From positions 404,016,838 to 404,080,837 of the forward strand of contig NC_053491.1 of the NCBI RefSeq assembly GCF_905171775.1: a DNA stretch of 64,000 nucleotides, in the 5' to 3' direction. The stretch is from Rana temporaria (lineage: Eukaryota > Chordata > Amphibia > Anura > Ranidae). Each line of letters opens with the position of its first letter. Within the stretch, counting starts at the first letter, position 1. The notes below the pieces were generated by a model that saw nothing but the letters and a program-made list of their open reading frames with translations, was not told the origin of the DNA and ran no database searches. Of the stretch, positions 12,413-23,523 are shown piece after piece. A program made the translations under genes and the position numbers.

Positions 12413-12456
12413 AACCCTTCTCAGCTAGCTTTCCTCCAGCGGTTTCTAGGGGTTCC
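12413..12456 (+). mobile_element. Short hAT-like end fragment
   Basis: It contains CTTCTCAGCTAGC and then 'tttctaggggttcctt', resembling the fragment at 9306. It is cut by the repeat that begins at 12457. Confidence 0.35.
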
Positions 12457-13590
12457 TTAACCCCTTGTCCACCGGGCCTATTTTGGCACTTCTCTCCTTC
12501 ATGTAAAAATCAAAATGTTTTTGCTAGAAAATTAATCAGAACCCCCAAACATTATATATTTTTTTAGCAGACACCCTAAGGAATAAAATGGCGGTCATTA
12601 TAACTTTTTTTCTCGCATGGTATTTGCGCAATAATTTTTCAAACGCCTTTCTTTGTGAAAAAAACGGTTTCATGAATTAAAAAATAACAAAACAGTAAAG
12701 TTAGCCCAATTTTTTTTGTATAATGTGAAAGATGATGTTACGCCGAGTAAATAGATACCTAACATGTCACGCTTTAAAATTGCGCACACTCATGGAATGG
12801 CGCCAAACTGTACTTAAAAATCTCCATAGGCGACGCTTTACATTTTTTTACAGGTTACTATTTTCGAGTTACAGAGGAGGTCTAGTGCTAGAATTGTTGA
12901 ACACACTCTAACGCACGCGACGATACCTCACATGTGGGGTTTGAACAGTGTTTACATATGTAGGCATATGTGGGCGGGACTTACATGCATGTTTGCTTTC
13001 TGAGCGCAAGCTACCGGGGACAGGGGCATTTAAAAAAAATATATATTTTTTTTTTACTTAACTTTTTTATTTTTACATTTTTTTTTTATCACTTTTATTC
13101 CTGTAAACATCCCTTGTAATAGGAATCACTGTGACAGGTCCTCTTTATGGAGAGATGTGGGGTCAATAAGACACCACATCTCTCCTTCAGGCTTACAAGC
13201 ATGAGATCGTGAAAAAAAATTCACCGATCTCATGCCGACAGCCACGCTTGCGGCTTTGTTTTCTTCCGGGTACCCGGGCGTGAGGTCATAACGTCGCGCC
13301 CGGGCCTCTGACGGTCATAGAGATGGCTGGTGACCATCTGGTCACCAGTCATCTCTATGCTTCCCAGCCATTCCCAGCTGATTCGTTCTCTGGGCCCCCA
13401 AGGGCACGGGAGAGCCCAGAGAAGCACTGGATGGCGGCGGGAACTGCCGCTTTGCTCATTATTATTGTGCAGAGAATCGCTGGCTGAAGACAGTGATATC
13501 TGAATGATGCCTGTAGCTGCAGGTATCATTCAGATATCACCGCACAAAGTCGAGGACGTCATATGACGTCCTCGGTTGTCAAGCACTTTC
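12457..13590. mobile_element. TTAACCCCTTGTCCACC repeat, nearly full length
   Basis: It begins TTAACCCCTTGTCCACCGGG. It runs through AT-rich sequence and then a CpG-rich part with ACGTCC/GGACGT palindromes near 13550-13575. The right end is approximate. No open frame of significance. A diverged copy is at 361-929. The starting TTAACCCC would suit a TTAA-targeting family. Confidence 0.6.
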
Positions 13591-13641
13591 TGGCCTTCAG
13601 ATAAGTAATTTCTGACCCTAATGGTCTTTTAGCTATCTGTT

Positions 13642-14177
13642 ATGCCGCGTACAGATGATCGGAATTTCTGCCAACAAAACCGTGGATGTTGGCTCAAACT
13701 TGTCTTGCATACACACGGTCGCACAAATGTTGTCAGAAATTCCGAGCGCCTAGAACGCAGTGACGTACAGGACGTACAACGGCACTATTAAAGGGAAGTT
13801 CAATACCAGTCGTGTTAGTCGAAGTTTGGTGAGAGACGAGTCATGCTTTTCAGTCTGTAACAGCGTGATTAATGTGCTATCTCCATTACGAACGCTAGTT
13901 TTACCAGACAAAGCGCTTCTGTCTTGTACTTGATTCAGAGCATGCGTGGAATTTTGTGCGTCAGAATTGTCCACACACAATCGGAATTTACGAGAATGGA
14001 ATTTGTTGTTGGAAAATTTGAGAACAAGCTCTCAAATTTTTGTTGTCGGAAATTCAGACAGCAAATGTCTGATGGAGCCTACACACGGCCAGAATTTAGG
14101 ACAAAAAGCTCCCATCGAACATTTGAGCTCCCATCGAACATTTGTAGTCGGAAATTCCAACCGTGTGTACACAGCAT
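13642..14177. mobile_element. CGTACA-type MITE, GGAATTT-arm family with shared core
   Basis: It begins ATGCCGCGTACAGATGATCGG and ends inverted as CCGTGTGTACACAGCAT. The arms repeat GGAATTTC-like words in both orientations. At about 13752-13912 it carries a core also found, with different arms, at 29275-29460, 44670-44855 and 53263-53470. Confidence 0.7.
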
Positions 14178-14194
14178 AAGAGTGGGATTCTCCA

Positions 14195-14487
14195 CAATGA
14201 CCAAAAGAATAAGGACCATTTTTCTCACTGACCACCAGTGTAAAGGGGGGGGGGCTTCTTCCAATTATCACCAATGGAAATGGGTCCTTTCCTCACTGAC
14301 TACCAATCTAAGGAAGCCTGCCTCCTCTGATTATCCATGCAGTGCTGGATTTTACTGACCACTAATATAAGGGGCATGTCTTAACTTACCTGTAGCTGTA
14401 GATACAGTAATTATTAGCAGGAGTTGCCTAAGACTTGAAAGATATTGCGAGGGTTCCTCCTTGTTAAAAAGGTTAAGAAACACTGTT
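14195..14487 (-). mobile_element. hAT-like fragment with CAGTGTTTCTTAACC end
   Basis: On the minus strand it begins CAGTGTTTCTTAACCTTTTT near 14487 and reaches degenerate 'cactgaccaccaatgtaag' units. The same units form the long array at 58860-59900, so this is a decayed member of that family with few repeats. Confidence 0.55.
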
Positions 14488-15122
14488 CTAGACAAAAACA
14501 GGCATTTACCTCTTGTAGTGTGGTGGAAGTCCTACTGCAATAGTTGTTTTTACATTTCCCTGGAGTTCATCTTTATATTCACTGTCCACTGTTTTGTTCC
14601 TATCATTATAATGTATCTGTGTATCCAGTAAGCAACAATAATCCCTTTCATATGTTTTCACATGATCCAGAGATCAATGGAGAAAATACACTTTATTTAT
14701 ACACCTTTACAATACACAGAGGCTTGCCGTGAGACTATGCAGGCTCTGTGTGTGACTATACATTCAGACTATTGTTAGTGCTTGCTTTGTTATCTAGGCT
14801 AAAACTTCATGGGAGACGGAACAGAAATAACATTTCTTTCTTGCCATTCTGATTTTTTTGAAAGTTTTCTTGCCATTCATTGTATATTCTTACTTTGCCA
14901 AAAAAAATGGTGCTTACGGCTCCACAAAGGATGGAAATGCACTAGGCAAGCATTATAGGATTTTAACAGCATCACCTTTGACTTAGGGATAATGCCGCAA
15001 TTGAAAATGCGTGTGATGTATTATGCAGAAATCTTAGATTCCCAAGCCAATTGGTTAAGAATTCTCTCTGCTGCTCGCTGAGCACTTACATCAGTTACTC
15101 ACTCTGGGGGAATGAAAAGTAT
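14488..15122. other. No gene recognised
   Basis: AT-rich, without a recognisable repeat or exon. Confidence 0.35.
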
Positions 15123-15349
15123 TTAAAGCAGAACTCCAGCTAAATTTTGCTTTTGAAAGCAGCTGTAAAAGTTGGAATGAGGGGAAGATCTCTCCAATGG
15201 TGGAGACAGCCATCAATAAAAATGCCTAAATATAGTATAGGATGGTTAGAAACTCTTTTGGGTTTTAATGCTGCCTGGGGCTCAACTGCAGGGAGCTCTC
15301 TTATTTTCTGTACCTGTGACCACAAAGAAATTGAGGGGATATCTCCCCA
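15123..15349. mobile_element. TTAAAG-type MITE fragment
   Basis: It begins TTAAAGCAGAACTCCAGC, the usual family start, and abuts the next complete MITE. No matching right end was seen. Confidence 0.45.
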
Positions 15350-16025
15350 TTAAAGCGGAGGTTCACCCTAAATTTACACTTTTGCCCAATCAAACTGCTA
15401 GTAAATATTCTGTTTTTTTTTTTTTAATCTCGATCCTTACCCTATTTATGCTGCCTTATCTGAGCTGTCCATCAAAATCCACTGCGGGGAGTGGGCGTGT
15501 ATGTTCTTTCTCCCCCGACCAGCGCTATGTCTCCTGACAATCCCAGGAGACGCGCTGTGCTGTGTCTCGTCACAACGGGGCGGGTCATTATCATGATGCC
15601 GGCCGTTGCGATGGCAACTGTGCAACACTGCCATCGGGCATTTAGGAAAAAACTAAAGACCCACCTCTTCTGAAAGACCGGTACGACGCTGGATTCCAAG
15701 CGCCTTGAGGCGATTGAGTTCGCATTTGCTGCGCTATACAAGTCACTCACTCACTCACTCACTCACTGCACGTGCGCGGTATAGAGCGGTGAATGCTGGG
15801 ACAGCATTCACCGCATCCCGGAAGTAAACAGTGGTGGGCTTCAGGAGTGCCCACAAACAAGATGGAAACGTCCATCGATCTGTTTTCTAAAATATATTTT
15901 TTCGGGAAATCGGAACGGATCGTGGCTACATATATAGGAGTGGTGAGTGCAACCTTAGCTATACTAACAGCGGCAGAATCATCTTAAAAAAAAAAAATTG
16001 TATTCCCGCAGAACCACCGCTTTAA
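15350..16025. mobile_element. TTAAAG-type MITE carrying an L2 tail
   Basis: It begins TTAAAGCGGAGGTTCACCC and ends AGAACCACCGCTTTAA, with TTAA at both edges (15350-15353 and 16022-16025). The middle holds the 3' end of an L2-like LINE, which is annotated separately. Confidence 0.7.
15617..15769 (+). mobile_element. L2-like LINE 3' tail
   Basis: A short frame ends with residues FRKKLKTHLF and a stop, which resembles the C-terminus of L2 ORF2. It is followed by 'agcgccttgaggcg', GCGCTATACAAGT and a short TCAC repeat (15735-15766). L2 copies commonly end in such a GCGCTATA...short-repeat tail. Everything upstream is missing, as in a 5'-truncated insertion. The left boundary is approximate. Confidence 0.6.
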
Positions 16026-16170
16026 GGACACAGTAAGCATGCCCTGCATGGACAAAATGCAGGATTGCTTTAAAAGAGAAGTTCTGTTTTTTCTTTTTTT
16101 TTCAAGAATCGTACTTGCCTAGGTGGAAGCAGAATAGTCCAATGCTGCATCTGTCCCCACCAGCTCTAAA

Positions 16171-16521
16171 GCCTCGTACACAAGTGTTTCCCAGCGGACT
16201 TTTTATCACCGGGAAACCCGAGGGGAAAACCGAGAACCGGCTCAGTAACTTTTTCCCCCTACACACGGCCGGGTTTCCCGACAGGAAAACTGCCATGAGA
16301 GCTTTAGTCGGTAATCCCGGTCATGTGTATGCTCCATCGCAGTGTTTTCCCATAAGAAAACTGCAGGGTTAAAAACTGCTGGGAATCCCGGAGGGAAAAA
16401 GAGAGCTGGTTCTCTTTTTTCCCGGCAGTTTTCCTGTCAGGAAAACTGCAATGAAGCATACACATGGCTGGTTTTCCCGGCCAAAAGCTCTCATTTCCAA
16501 AAATTGGTCGTGTGTACGAGA
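16171..16521. mobile_element. CGTACA-type MITE, GGGAAACC-arm family
   Basis: It begins GCCTCGTACACAAGTGTTTCCC and ends GGTCGTGTGTACGAGA. Flanks CTAAA and CTAAT match at four of five positions. The arms are built from GGGAAACC/CCCGG words in both orientations. Confidence 0.65.
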
Positions 16522-16667
16522 CTAATGTGCTGAGAAGCACTTAAGAGGGGATATGGTCACAATATATAAATATCTAAATAGTGGTTCTAGAACAGAGAGA
16601 GAACTGTTCAAACTTAGATTGCTTAAAAAGACACACAGCCAATTCAATGAAGTTGGACAAGAAGCGT

Positions 16668-16943
16668 TTCAGGCCTCGTACACACGACCGAGTTTCTCGG
16701 CAAAAAACAGCAAGAAACTTGCTGGGAGATATTTTTTTGCAGAGGAAACCGGTCGTGTGCACATTTTCGTCAAGGAAACTGTCGAGAAACTCGACGAGCC
16801 AAAAAGAGAGCATGTTCTCTATTTCCTTGACGGAAATGGAGAAAATTGGCTTGTCGTGTTCCTCGACAGCCTAACAAGGAACTCAACAAGGAAAACAATG
16901 TGTTCGCCCTTCGAGTTCCTTGGTCGTGTGTACGAGGCTTCAG
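16668..16943. mobile_element. CGTACACACGA MITE, CTCGACGAG-arm family, short form
   Basis: The element is 16673-16938. It begins GCCTCGTACACACGACCGAG and ends inverted as GTCGTGTGTACGAGGC, flanked by exact 5-bp TTCAG copies. It is composed of 'ctcgacgag', 'gaggaaac' and similar words, with no open frame. It lacks the shared core. Confidence 0.85.
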
Positions 16944-17084
16944 TCTTAAACTGAATACTACTACCTGTTAGAGCAGTCTGTGGTGTCAGTAGGGAGTGTA
17001 GTAGTCCAAAAATGTTTAGATGTGTGTCTAAGCAAACACAATGTGCAGGGAGAATATGGAAATTGATAGCAATATAAACACACA

Positions 17085-17116
17085 CTCACTCACACACACA
17101 AACACACACACACACT
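17085..17116. repeat. CA-rich microsatellite
   Basis: Interrupted CA and CACT repeats, directly visible. Confidence 0.85.
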
Positions 17117-17502
17117 TAGGCTGAACTGATGGACTTGTGTCTTTATTCAACCTTACCAAGTATGTAACTATGGGGTCGAATTACTAAAGGCAAATAGACG
17201 GTTGCGCTTTGCATAGGCAAGATCGCCGCGATCACATGGTGATCTATGCTATGTCCGGCCCCTTTACCTCCCCCCCATGTCTTCTGCGAGACACACAGGT
17301 CCCAGAAGACAGCAGGGACCACTCAGAACGCTCAGCGTGACTCGAGCATGCACAGTAGGAAACCGGGCTGTAAAGCCGCAAGGCTTTACTTCCTGATTAC
17401 CTTATAGAAGATGCCCAAACCACCACCCGGAGCCGAGGGACGTGTCAGCTTCGGATGAGGACATCACGAGCGCCCTGGAGAGGTACTGTAAGTGTCCTTA
17501 TT

Positions 17503-19137
17503 TTTTTTTATTTTTTTTTAATTTTTTTTTTTTTGTTTTCAATCTGAATTTTATTACATTTTGGTAGTTCCCAGGTATACATATATTACTATTATGTTCA
17601 TAGCATCCAAACCTATAAATATGTGATACAAATTATCTTAGTATAAACGTCTAACAAACATACATACATACATAGAGAAAAAAAAAAGAGAAGAAGAGGG
17701 AAGAAAAAAAAAAACAACAAAAAACAAAACAAAAATAAAAATAAAGAAAAAAAAATAATAACAAAAAGCATAATAGAGTCTTCTAGTAATAATCACCCCA
17801 GCTTGGCTACTCGTCTATATGGTTCCCTTTAACCCAGTTTAGGAATTCATTAGACTTTCGAAAATCAGACCATGCGGTCCATGTATGGAAAAACTGCTCT
17901 TCCCTTCCTGTTTCCCGGGCCAATAAGCTTTCCAAGTCCCTAGAGCGTTCCAATTCCTTCACCCATTCCCCCAGGGAAGGCACTAACCTTGTCTTCCAAT
18001 ATCGTGGAATAACTACTTTAGCTGCTGAAATAAAGTGTCCAAGCACCTCTTCTCTTGCCTTTTTCAAAGAACTCGGGGTCATATTTAGGAGGGCCACTTT
18101 GGGTGATGCGCAGATTACTGTACCCTCCAATTTTCCATATAAATCAAAAATTTGTTTCCAAAACTTTTTCACCGGTGGGCATTCCCACCAAACATGTAGC
18201 ATACTACCTTTTGCCTCCTGACAACGCCAACAGATGTCAGGTATATCTTGATTAATTTGATGCATTATAGAAGGGCACCTATACCATCTACTCACTAGCT
18301 TATATGCCTTTTCTTGTGATCTTGTGTCTATTAAGGTTTTATGGGTCATAATAAAACTTTTTTGCCAGTCTGATAAAGCTATATTCTCTTGGAGTTCTTT
18401 CTCCCACTTCCGTGTAAACGGGGGGAGATCTGGATGGATTGAAAGCAAAAGGATAGAATAAATTATAGAAATTGGGTGCGCTAGTGGTTCTTTTTGTAGC
18501 AACAAAGATTCAAATGCTGTTGGTTCGGCATAAAAATCTTGTTTCGATGGAATTGATCGTATATAGCATAGGGCTTGATATCTCTGTAACCACTGTGTAG
18601 AGTTTTGGGAGGTCTTAGTCAATGGGAAATCTACCATTGACAATGAATCTGTCTGAAGTACTTGAACAATTCTCCTATGTTCTTGTTTATACCAGGGCCC
18701 AAACGTGATTGAGTGTAGAGCTGGTATAAAATCCGGTGTTCCAAAAAAAGGGGTCATGGGGCTCATTTGTTTTGATATTTTATATATGGGTATCAATCGG
18801 TCCCATATATACAGTGTTTGCCTAGTAAGGTCTACTGGTATTGAAAGGCCTTTTCGTAATATAGACGAGGTCCATGGGAGGGCACATAGATCTATAGGAT
18901 TCATATGTCCCTCCAATTGAACCCATTGCTTCGAGGTGGAGTGGTGAAACCAGTCAATGATACGTGCTAGTATGGTCGCTTTATGATAAATCGAAACGTC
19001 TGGTACCCCCACTCCACCTTTATTTTTTGGTAGAGACAGTGTCTCAAAACTAATTCTTGACTGGGCTGAATTCCAAATAAACCTAGAAAATAGTCGGTGA
19101 ATTTTACGAAAAAACGCTGCCCGAAAAAACGCTGCCA
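17503..19137 (-). mobile_element. 5'-truncated L1 (Tx1/L1-like) insertion
   Basis: A 14-bp duplication, TAAGTGTCCTTATT, flanks it (17489-17502 and 19138-19151). The left end is poly-T, which is the poly-A tail on the minus strand. The right end is a 5' truncation inside ORF2. It sits inside a TTAAAG MITE. The open frame is unbroken, so the insertion is probably not old. At the truncation a 15-bp word, CGAAAAAACGCTGCC, is present twice in a row. Confidence 0.9.
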
Positions 19138-19138
19138 T
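17807..19138 (-). CDS. L1 ORF2p C-terminal region, partial
   Basis: The 443-residue open frame matches the region after the reverse transcriptase in L1/Tx1 ORF2 proteins. Near the start (residues 20-63) is the FIWN...GGVGVPD...W segment. Around 303-320 is the C-terminal knuckle, with C303, C306, H315 and C320 (CWRC...HVWWEC). ORF2p nicks the target, reverse transcribes L1 RNA and binds RNA in the cytoplasm and nucleus. The endonuclease and catalytic polymerase parts are missing because of 5' truncation. The ATG at 19138 overlaps the target duplication and is therefore an accident. No frameshift or stop interrupts the remaining frame. Confidence 0.85.
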   Translation of the reverse strand: MAAFFRAAFFRKIHRLFSRFIWNSAQSRISFETLSLPKNKGGVGVPDVSIYHKATILARIIDWFHHSTSKQWVQLEGHMNPIDLCALPWTSSILRKGLSIPVDLTRQTLYIWDRLIPIYKISKQMSPMTPFFGTPDFIPALHSITFGPWYKQEHRRIVQVLQTDSLSMVDFPLTKTSQNSTQWLQRYQALCYIRSIPSKQDFYAEPTAFESLLLQKEPLAHPISIIYSILLLSIHPDLPPFTRKWEKELQENIALSDWQKSFIMTHKTLIDTRSQEKAYKLVSRWYRCPSIMHQINQDIPDICWRCQEAKGSMLHVWWECPPVKKFWKQIFDLYGKLEGTVICASPKVALLNMTPSSLKKAREEVLGHFISAAKVVIPRYWKTRLVPSLGEWVKELERSRDLESLLARETGREEQFFHTWTAWSDFRKSNEFLNWVKGNHIDE

Positions 19139-19225
19139 AAGTGTCCTTATTATAAAAGTTAGCAGCTGCAGTATTTGTAGCTGCTGACTTTTATTTTATT
19201 TTTTTCAAGCGGACCTCCGCTTTAA

Positions 19226-20217
19226 CATGCACTAATATGTACCCATAATATATAATATTTTTTAATATAGGGTTTACAAATTGTAACATCAATGCGACCG
19301 CTACGACTAGGGATTTTCACATTTCTGATTTACACGTCGCCCTAGTATAAATATTGTAGTCTGCAATATTATAATGTTACAGTATGTGATAGTTTATAGG
19401 GCCAGTTATGTTTTGCGTGTTGCCACATTACTTCATGCATGTAACATAAAAAATGTAATCTTACACTGGGTCTGCTTTAATAAATCACCAGCATTGGGAA
19501 TTAGAGACTCTATAAGTCACATTCCATCTGCGGGATGAAACAAGCATGTTACTTAAAACGTCTTATATATTGTATTTCCTATTGTTGTAAGTAGCACACA
19601 ATCTTTGATATCTATTCATGTCATTTATTGTATGACACTGCTGTTTTGGAGAGATTACAATATAACATCCTAAATGTTGCACAAAGTCCTCTTTTCTCCT
19701 ATATCTTGGTCATACTTAATAACGTAATTTACAAAGAGCGAGATTATCATCTATTCAATAAAAATAAAAAAAGATGTGTGAAATATAGCGATATAGTGTA
19801 CAGCAATAAACTTCTTTCAGAGTAGGTCTTCTCTTTTCAGAATAATTGATACTGTCAGTGAGCATTTCCCATTTTAACAGAACACTTCCCACCAAGAGCA
19901 GATCCAGAAGCAAGAGACCAGTATGTTTCAGCTGGTGTGTTGCCTCCTGTTACTCTAGTAACGATTGCGAATGGTTTCTGGAATTCTCAACAAAATAACC
20001 CATTTGCTTTTAATGGATTTGATGCCCGGGTGTCTGCTGAAGACAGGGGTTATTTACGCTGAACTGGTCTGACATTGACATACTGATCTTCTCATAAATC
20101 ATCCATCTGAAGTAGAAAACATCTCTGGGACGTATTAGTCTATTGTATGCTGTTACTGTTCAACTTATTAAGTTGAAAATAGCTAATTGGTTTGTAAATA
20201 TACTGTAGCCTTTTATA
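19226..20217. other. No gene recognised
   Basis: AT-rich, single-copy looking. No exon or repeat that I can support. Confidence 0.35.
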
Positions 20218-20782
20218 TACAGTAACACCTTGGTTTGAGAGTAACTTGGTTTGAGAGCGTTTTGTAAGATAAGCAAAATGTTTTAATACATTTTGCCTTG
20301 ATATACAAGCGATGTCTTGATATAAGAGTAGCATCATGTCACAACTGAGTATAAAAAGATGAGAGGAGCCTCTAAGTGTAGCAATTTGGTTACATTTAAT
20401 GAAGGTACAACATTTGGCAACTTATTGCTACACTGAGGCCTCGTACACACGGCCGAGAAACTCGACGGGCAAAACACATCGTTTTGCTCGTAGAGTTCCT
20501 TGTGAAGCCGCCGAGGGTCTCGGCGAGAGAATTTTATCATTGCCGTCAAGGAAATAGAGAACATGTTCTCTTTTTGGCCCGACGAGATCCTCGGCGGTTT
20601 CCTCGTTGAAAAGTGTACACAAGACCGGTTTCCTCGGCAAGAAACACGGCCGTGTGTACGAGGCCTGAGAGGTGCCTCTCTTCTCTTTTATACTCTGTAA
20701 AAAAAGCTTTGATATACAAGTGCTTTGGATTACAAGCATGTTTCTGGAACTAATTATGCTCGCAAACCAAGGTTTTACTGTA
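20218..20782. mobile_element. Tc1/mariner-type MITE with a nested MITE
   Basis: The element is 20220-20780. It begins CAGTAACACCTTGGTTTG, ends inverted as CAAACCAAGGTTTTACTG, and has TA at both edges. A second family member lies at 25235-25625. A CTCGACGAG-type MITE sits inside it at 20438-20664. Confidence 0.75.
20433..20669. mobile_element. CGTACACACGA MITE, CTCGACGAG-arm family, short form
   Basis: The element is 20438-20664. It begins GCCTCGTACACACGGCCGAG, ends GCCGTGTGTACGAGGC, and has exact CTGAG duplications on both sides. It is nested in the mariner-type MITE. Confidence 0.85.
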
Positions 20783-21226
20783 ATGAATAAAGCACTTTTA
20801 TATTTTGCCAAAATTGTTTCCTTTTTTCATTAGAATTGAAGAAGAGTTCAAGGTATTGATATCATTACATAGTTACATTTATCCAGCTTGAACCAATGTA
20901 ACTATGTACATACCATGCCTGTGGGATCACCCAGGAAGCTGAAAATCACTGAAGTAGGCACTCCAGTCTCCACTAGCCTTCTGGTTGCATGCTGAGTGGC
21001 TGTCCTGCTGCATTGTGGACATAGGAGGTTGCACTTTCTTAATGAATGCAAAGTGTTCTCTGATAGGACAAAGTGGAAAGGTGTCACGCTGTCCAACCTC
21101 GCTGCACCGATTTGTAAAAGTAGTTACTGTACTACTTTTGCAGATTTCAGGTGCAATTTTAATAGACATCTGTGCATGAAGCCACACAGATGTCTATCAA
21201 GCAGCACCCAAAATCTCCCTGACCTT

Positions 21227-21281
21227 GCTACTTTGAAATCGCACTGCTTCAAGTGAAGTAGCGCGATTTCAAAGTAGCATT
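21227..21281. repeat. Hairpin, about 18-bp arms
   Basis: TGCTACTTTGAAATCGC pairs with GCGATTTCAAAGTAGCA, and the interior 'actgcttcaagtgaagt' is itself partly self-complementary. It is probably a MITE remnant, since the surrounding sequence ends in 'aaccagggctta', but no partner end was confirmed. Confidence 0.6.
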
Positions 21282-22635
21282 AATATGAACCAGGGCTTAG
21301 AGTAAAAATAAACCCTAAAGAGGAGTGGAACTGGGTTTTCATTAACCTATCATTTCGGTAAAAACTGTGAAATTTTGGCCACTTTGACAATTGCTTTAAA
21401 GTCAATGGGGAAGGCAAAATTAAAGTACTGTATAACTGAATCCTAGGCAAACACTTCTTGCTTACGGTTTAATATTGTCCAAATAACAACTATGGTATCT
21501 ACATAAGGAGTTGGATTGGATCGTGTTGGATCGTGTTGGATTGCTGATGCTGCTGATGATAAATACTCGCTGGCTTTAGCTTTATTTTTGTCAATTTGCT
21601 GACTTTGTACTGGTGCAACTTGAGCCACATTTCAATGCCTGTGCTAGCAAAAGCACATGTGCAATTGAAAAATATTAACATTAACAATTTCTAACAATTC
21701 TAACTTAACAATACACTGGTAAAATTAAAATAAAAAATCCAGGGCTAAATATATAATACAACAAATTCTAGTGTACACAATATAATCTACAACAATAATA
21801 CAAATACAAAAAAATAATATTAATAATGATTAAAGCAGCGTCTGGAGAGAATGCATAGGAGAGAAGCAGAAATGGGATTTAGAGAAGCACTTAATAATCA
21901 GCACAATACCCGAACTGATTAAGTCTTAAACAAATGCATTCAGTGGGATATGTCTATTTCATCTCTATTTTATGAGCATCCCAAAGTGGCAGAGTGGCAA
22001 GTGTCGCCCACTCTCTATATCTGGTTCCCGGCATCATCCCCTCCTCCAGACAGCTCTTAATATCGTACTGTCTGAATACAGGAAAACTGATACTTTGATC
22101 ATAGCAAGAACATATCCTTTTATACCAAGACCCGGCTGAAAATCAGATCGTTTGCATTTCTGAATTTGCATAGTGTTTTTTAACAGTAGAAAAGTAGGCC
22201 ATATATAATGTAATCATTAGAAGAAAGTGTATGTTCAACTAGTGTTTCCTGTGTAAATTTGTAGAATCTAAGCAGTTTACTATGCATATGCACTGGGGAA
22301 AAGAACACCCTTTTTCTGGGACCACCATTACTTCTAAGCAAACTTTGAACTTTTTCCAGTTGTATGCTGGCAACGAATATGATTTTCATGATATTATACT
22401 ATTATGCTTTAAAGGACAAGAAGAGGTAGTATGCAACTATAATCAAGGCCTGTGTCTGCCCACCAAACCTGACCTCTGCATGTTTTCATTTGGAAGCTCT
22501 AAAGATACAGTTGAGATCATTGGGCTTCAGTAGAGATGGAAGGTTTAGATCTGGGTTTACTATTAGTAGTAGGTTTGTTCTTATGGGAGATATTCTCCTG
22601 TATAGTTTTTTTTTTCACATTATCACTAGAAATGC
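21282..22635. other. No gene recognised
   Basis: AT-rich with scattered short open frames. The frame at 22282-22533 has no domain I recognise and no clear splice sites. Confidence 0.35.
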
Positions 22636-22637
22636 AG

Positions 22638-22972
22638 TTATTATTATTATTTAGGTACTTATATAGCGCCGTAAATTTACACAGCGCTTTACATATACAT
22701 CATACATTCACATTGGTCCCTACCCTCAAGGAGCTTACAATCTAAGGTCTGTAACTCACATTCATATATACAGGGCCAATTTCGACAAAAGCCAATTAAC
22801 CTACCAGCATGTCTTTGGAGTGTTGGAGGAAATTGGAGTTCCCGGAGGAAACCCCTTCAGGCATAGGGAGAATATGCAAACTCCAGGCAGGTAGTGTCGT
22901 GGTTGGGATTTGAACCAGCGACCCTTTTTACTGCTAGGTGAGAGTGCTACTCACTACACCACTGTGCCGCCC
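22638..22972 (-). mobile_element. tRNA-headed SINE with L2-like tail
   Basis: On the minus strand it starts GGGCGGCACAGTGGTGTAG at 22972. A B-box-like GGTTCAAATCC lies near 22910. The conserved 'gtttgcatattctccc' and 'aaagacatgctggtaggttaattgg' blocks follow. It ends with 'gtaagctccttgagggtaggga', GCGCTATATAAGTACC and a TTA/TAA repeat. A possible duplication AGTTAT lies at 22636-22641 and 22974-22979. The head and tail suggest a pol III-transcribed SINE mobilised by an L2-like LINE. Confidence 0.8.
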
Positions 22973-23097
22973 AAGTTATCTCGTACATGCCTATTTACAA
23001 TTGTTACAATATTTAACGTGAATCTATAACTATTTGTTTTTATAGAGTGGTGAATAGTTAGAACGCCTTTCAGGTATTTTTCACTTTGGGGTTGATT

Positions 23098-23523
23098 TAC
23101 TAAAACTGGAGAATTAAAAATCTGGTCCAGCTCTGTACCAATCAGCTTCAAGGTTTTTTTTTGTCAAAGCTTAACCCCCCTGGCGGTATTCCTGAGTCTG
23201 GCTCGGGGTGGAATTTCAGGATCAAAAGCGGTAACCCCGAGCCAGACTCGGGATCGCCTTGCAGTGTCCACAGGCACAAGTTACTTACCTTGTCCCTGGA
23301 TCCTGTGATGCCTCCCCTCTTGTTTGGACAGATTTATGTGAGTTTACAGAATTACAGGCCTACAATATAAAACGCCAAATTTCCATGCAAAATAATGGTA
23401 CCGCTTTCAGCACCTAAAATCTGAATTAATCATACTGCCAGGGAGGTTAAGGGAACTAACTGAATGACTACCATGCACAACTGCTCCAGTTTTCACACTC
23501 TCTAGTTTTAGTAAATGAAGCTC
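23098..23523. mobile_element. GGGGTTGATTTACTAAA MITE, outer, interrupted
   Basis: It begins GGGGTTGATTTACTAAAACTGG and ends inverted near CTAGTTTTAGTAAATGAAGC. A second MITE is inserted at 23171-23450. Related copies lie at 28268-28536 and, degraded, at about 26990-27215. Confidence 0.7.
23171..23450. mobile_element. TTAA-flanked MITE, CCCCCCTGGCGGTAT ends
   Basis: It begins TTAACCCCCCTGGCGGTAT and ends ATACTGCCAGGGAGGTTAA. Inverted ends starting with C-runs next to TTAA fit a piggyBac-type non-autonomous element. It is nested inside the 23098-23523 MITE. An internal hairpin is formed by two 'gagtctggctcgggg' copies in opposite orientation. Confidence 0.8.

Larger units (their letters stand above)
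17206..19225 (-). mobile_element. TTAAAG-type MITE interrupted by an L1
   Basis: Read on the minus strand, it starts at 19225 with TTAAAGCGGAGGTCCGC. It reaches the family's 'gtcagcagctacaaatactgcagctgctgac' hairpin and 'aaggacactta', and then continues on the far side of the L1 (17488 and below) through 'ggcttta...cctgtgtgtctc' blocks. Those blocks also occur at 63002-63419. The left end near 17206 is approximate. Confidence 0.65.

Noticed and set aside
22282..22533. Possible exon (83 codons, plus)
   Set aside because: No domain, no convincing splice sites or codon signal.
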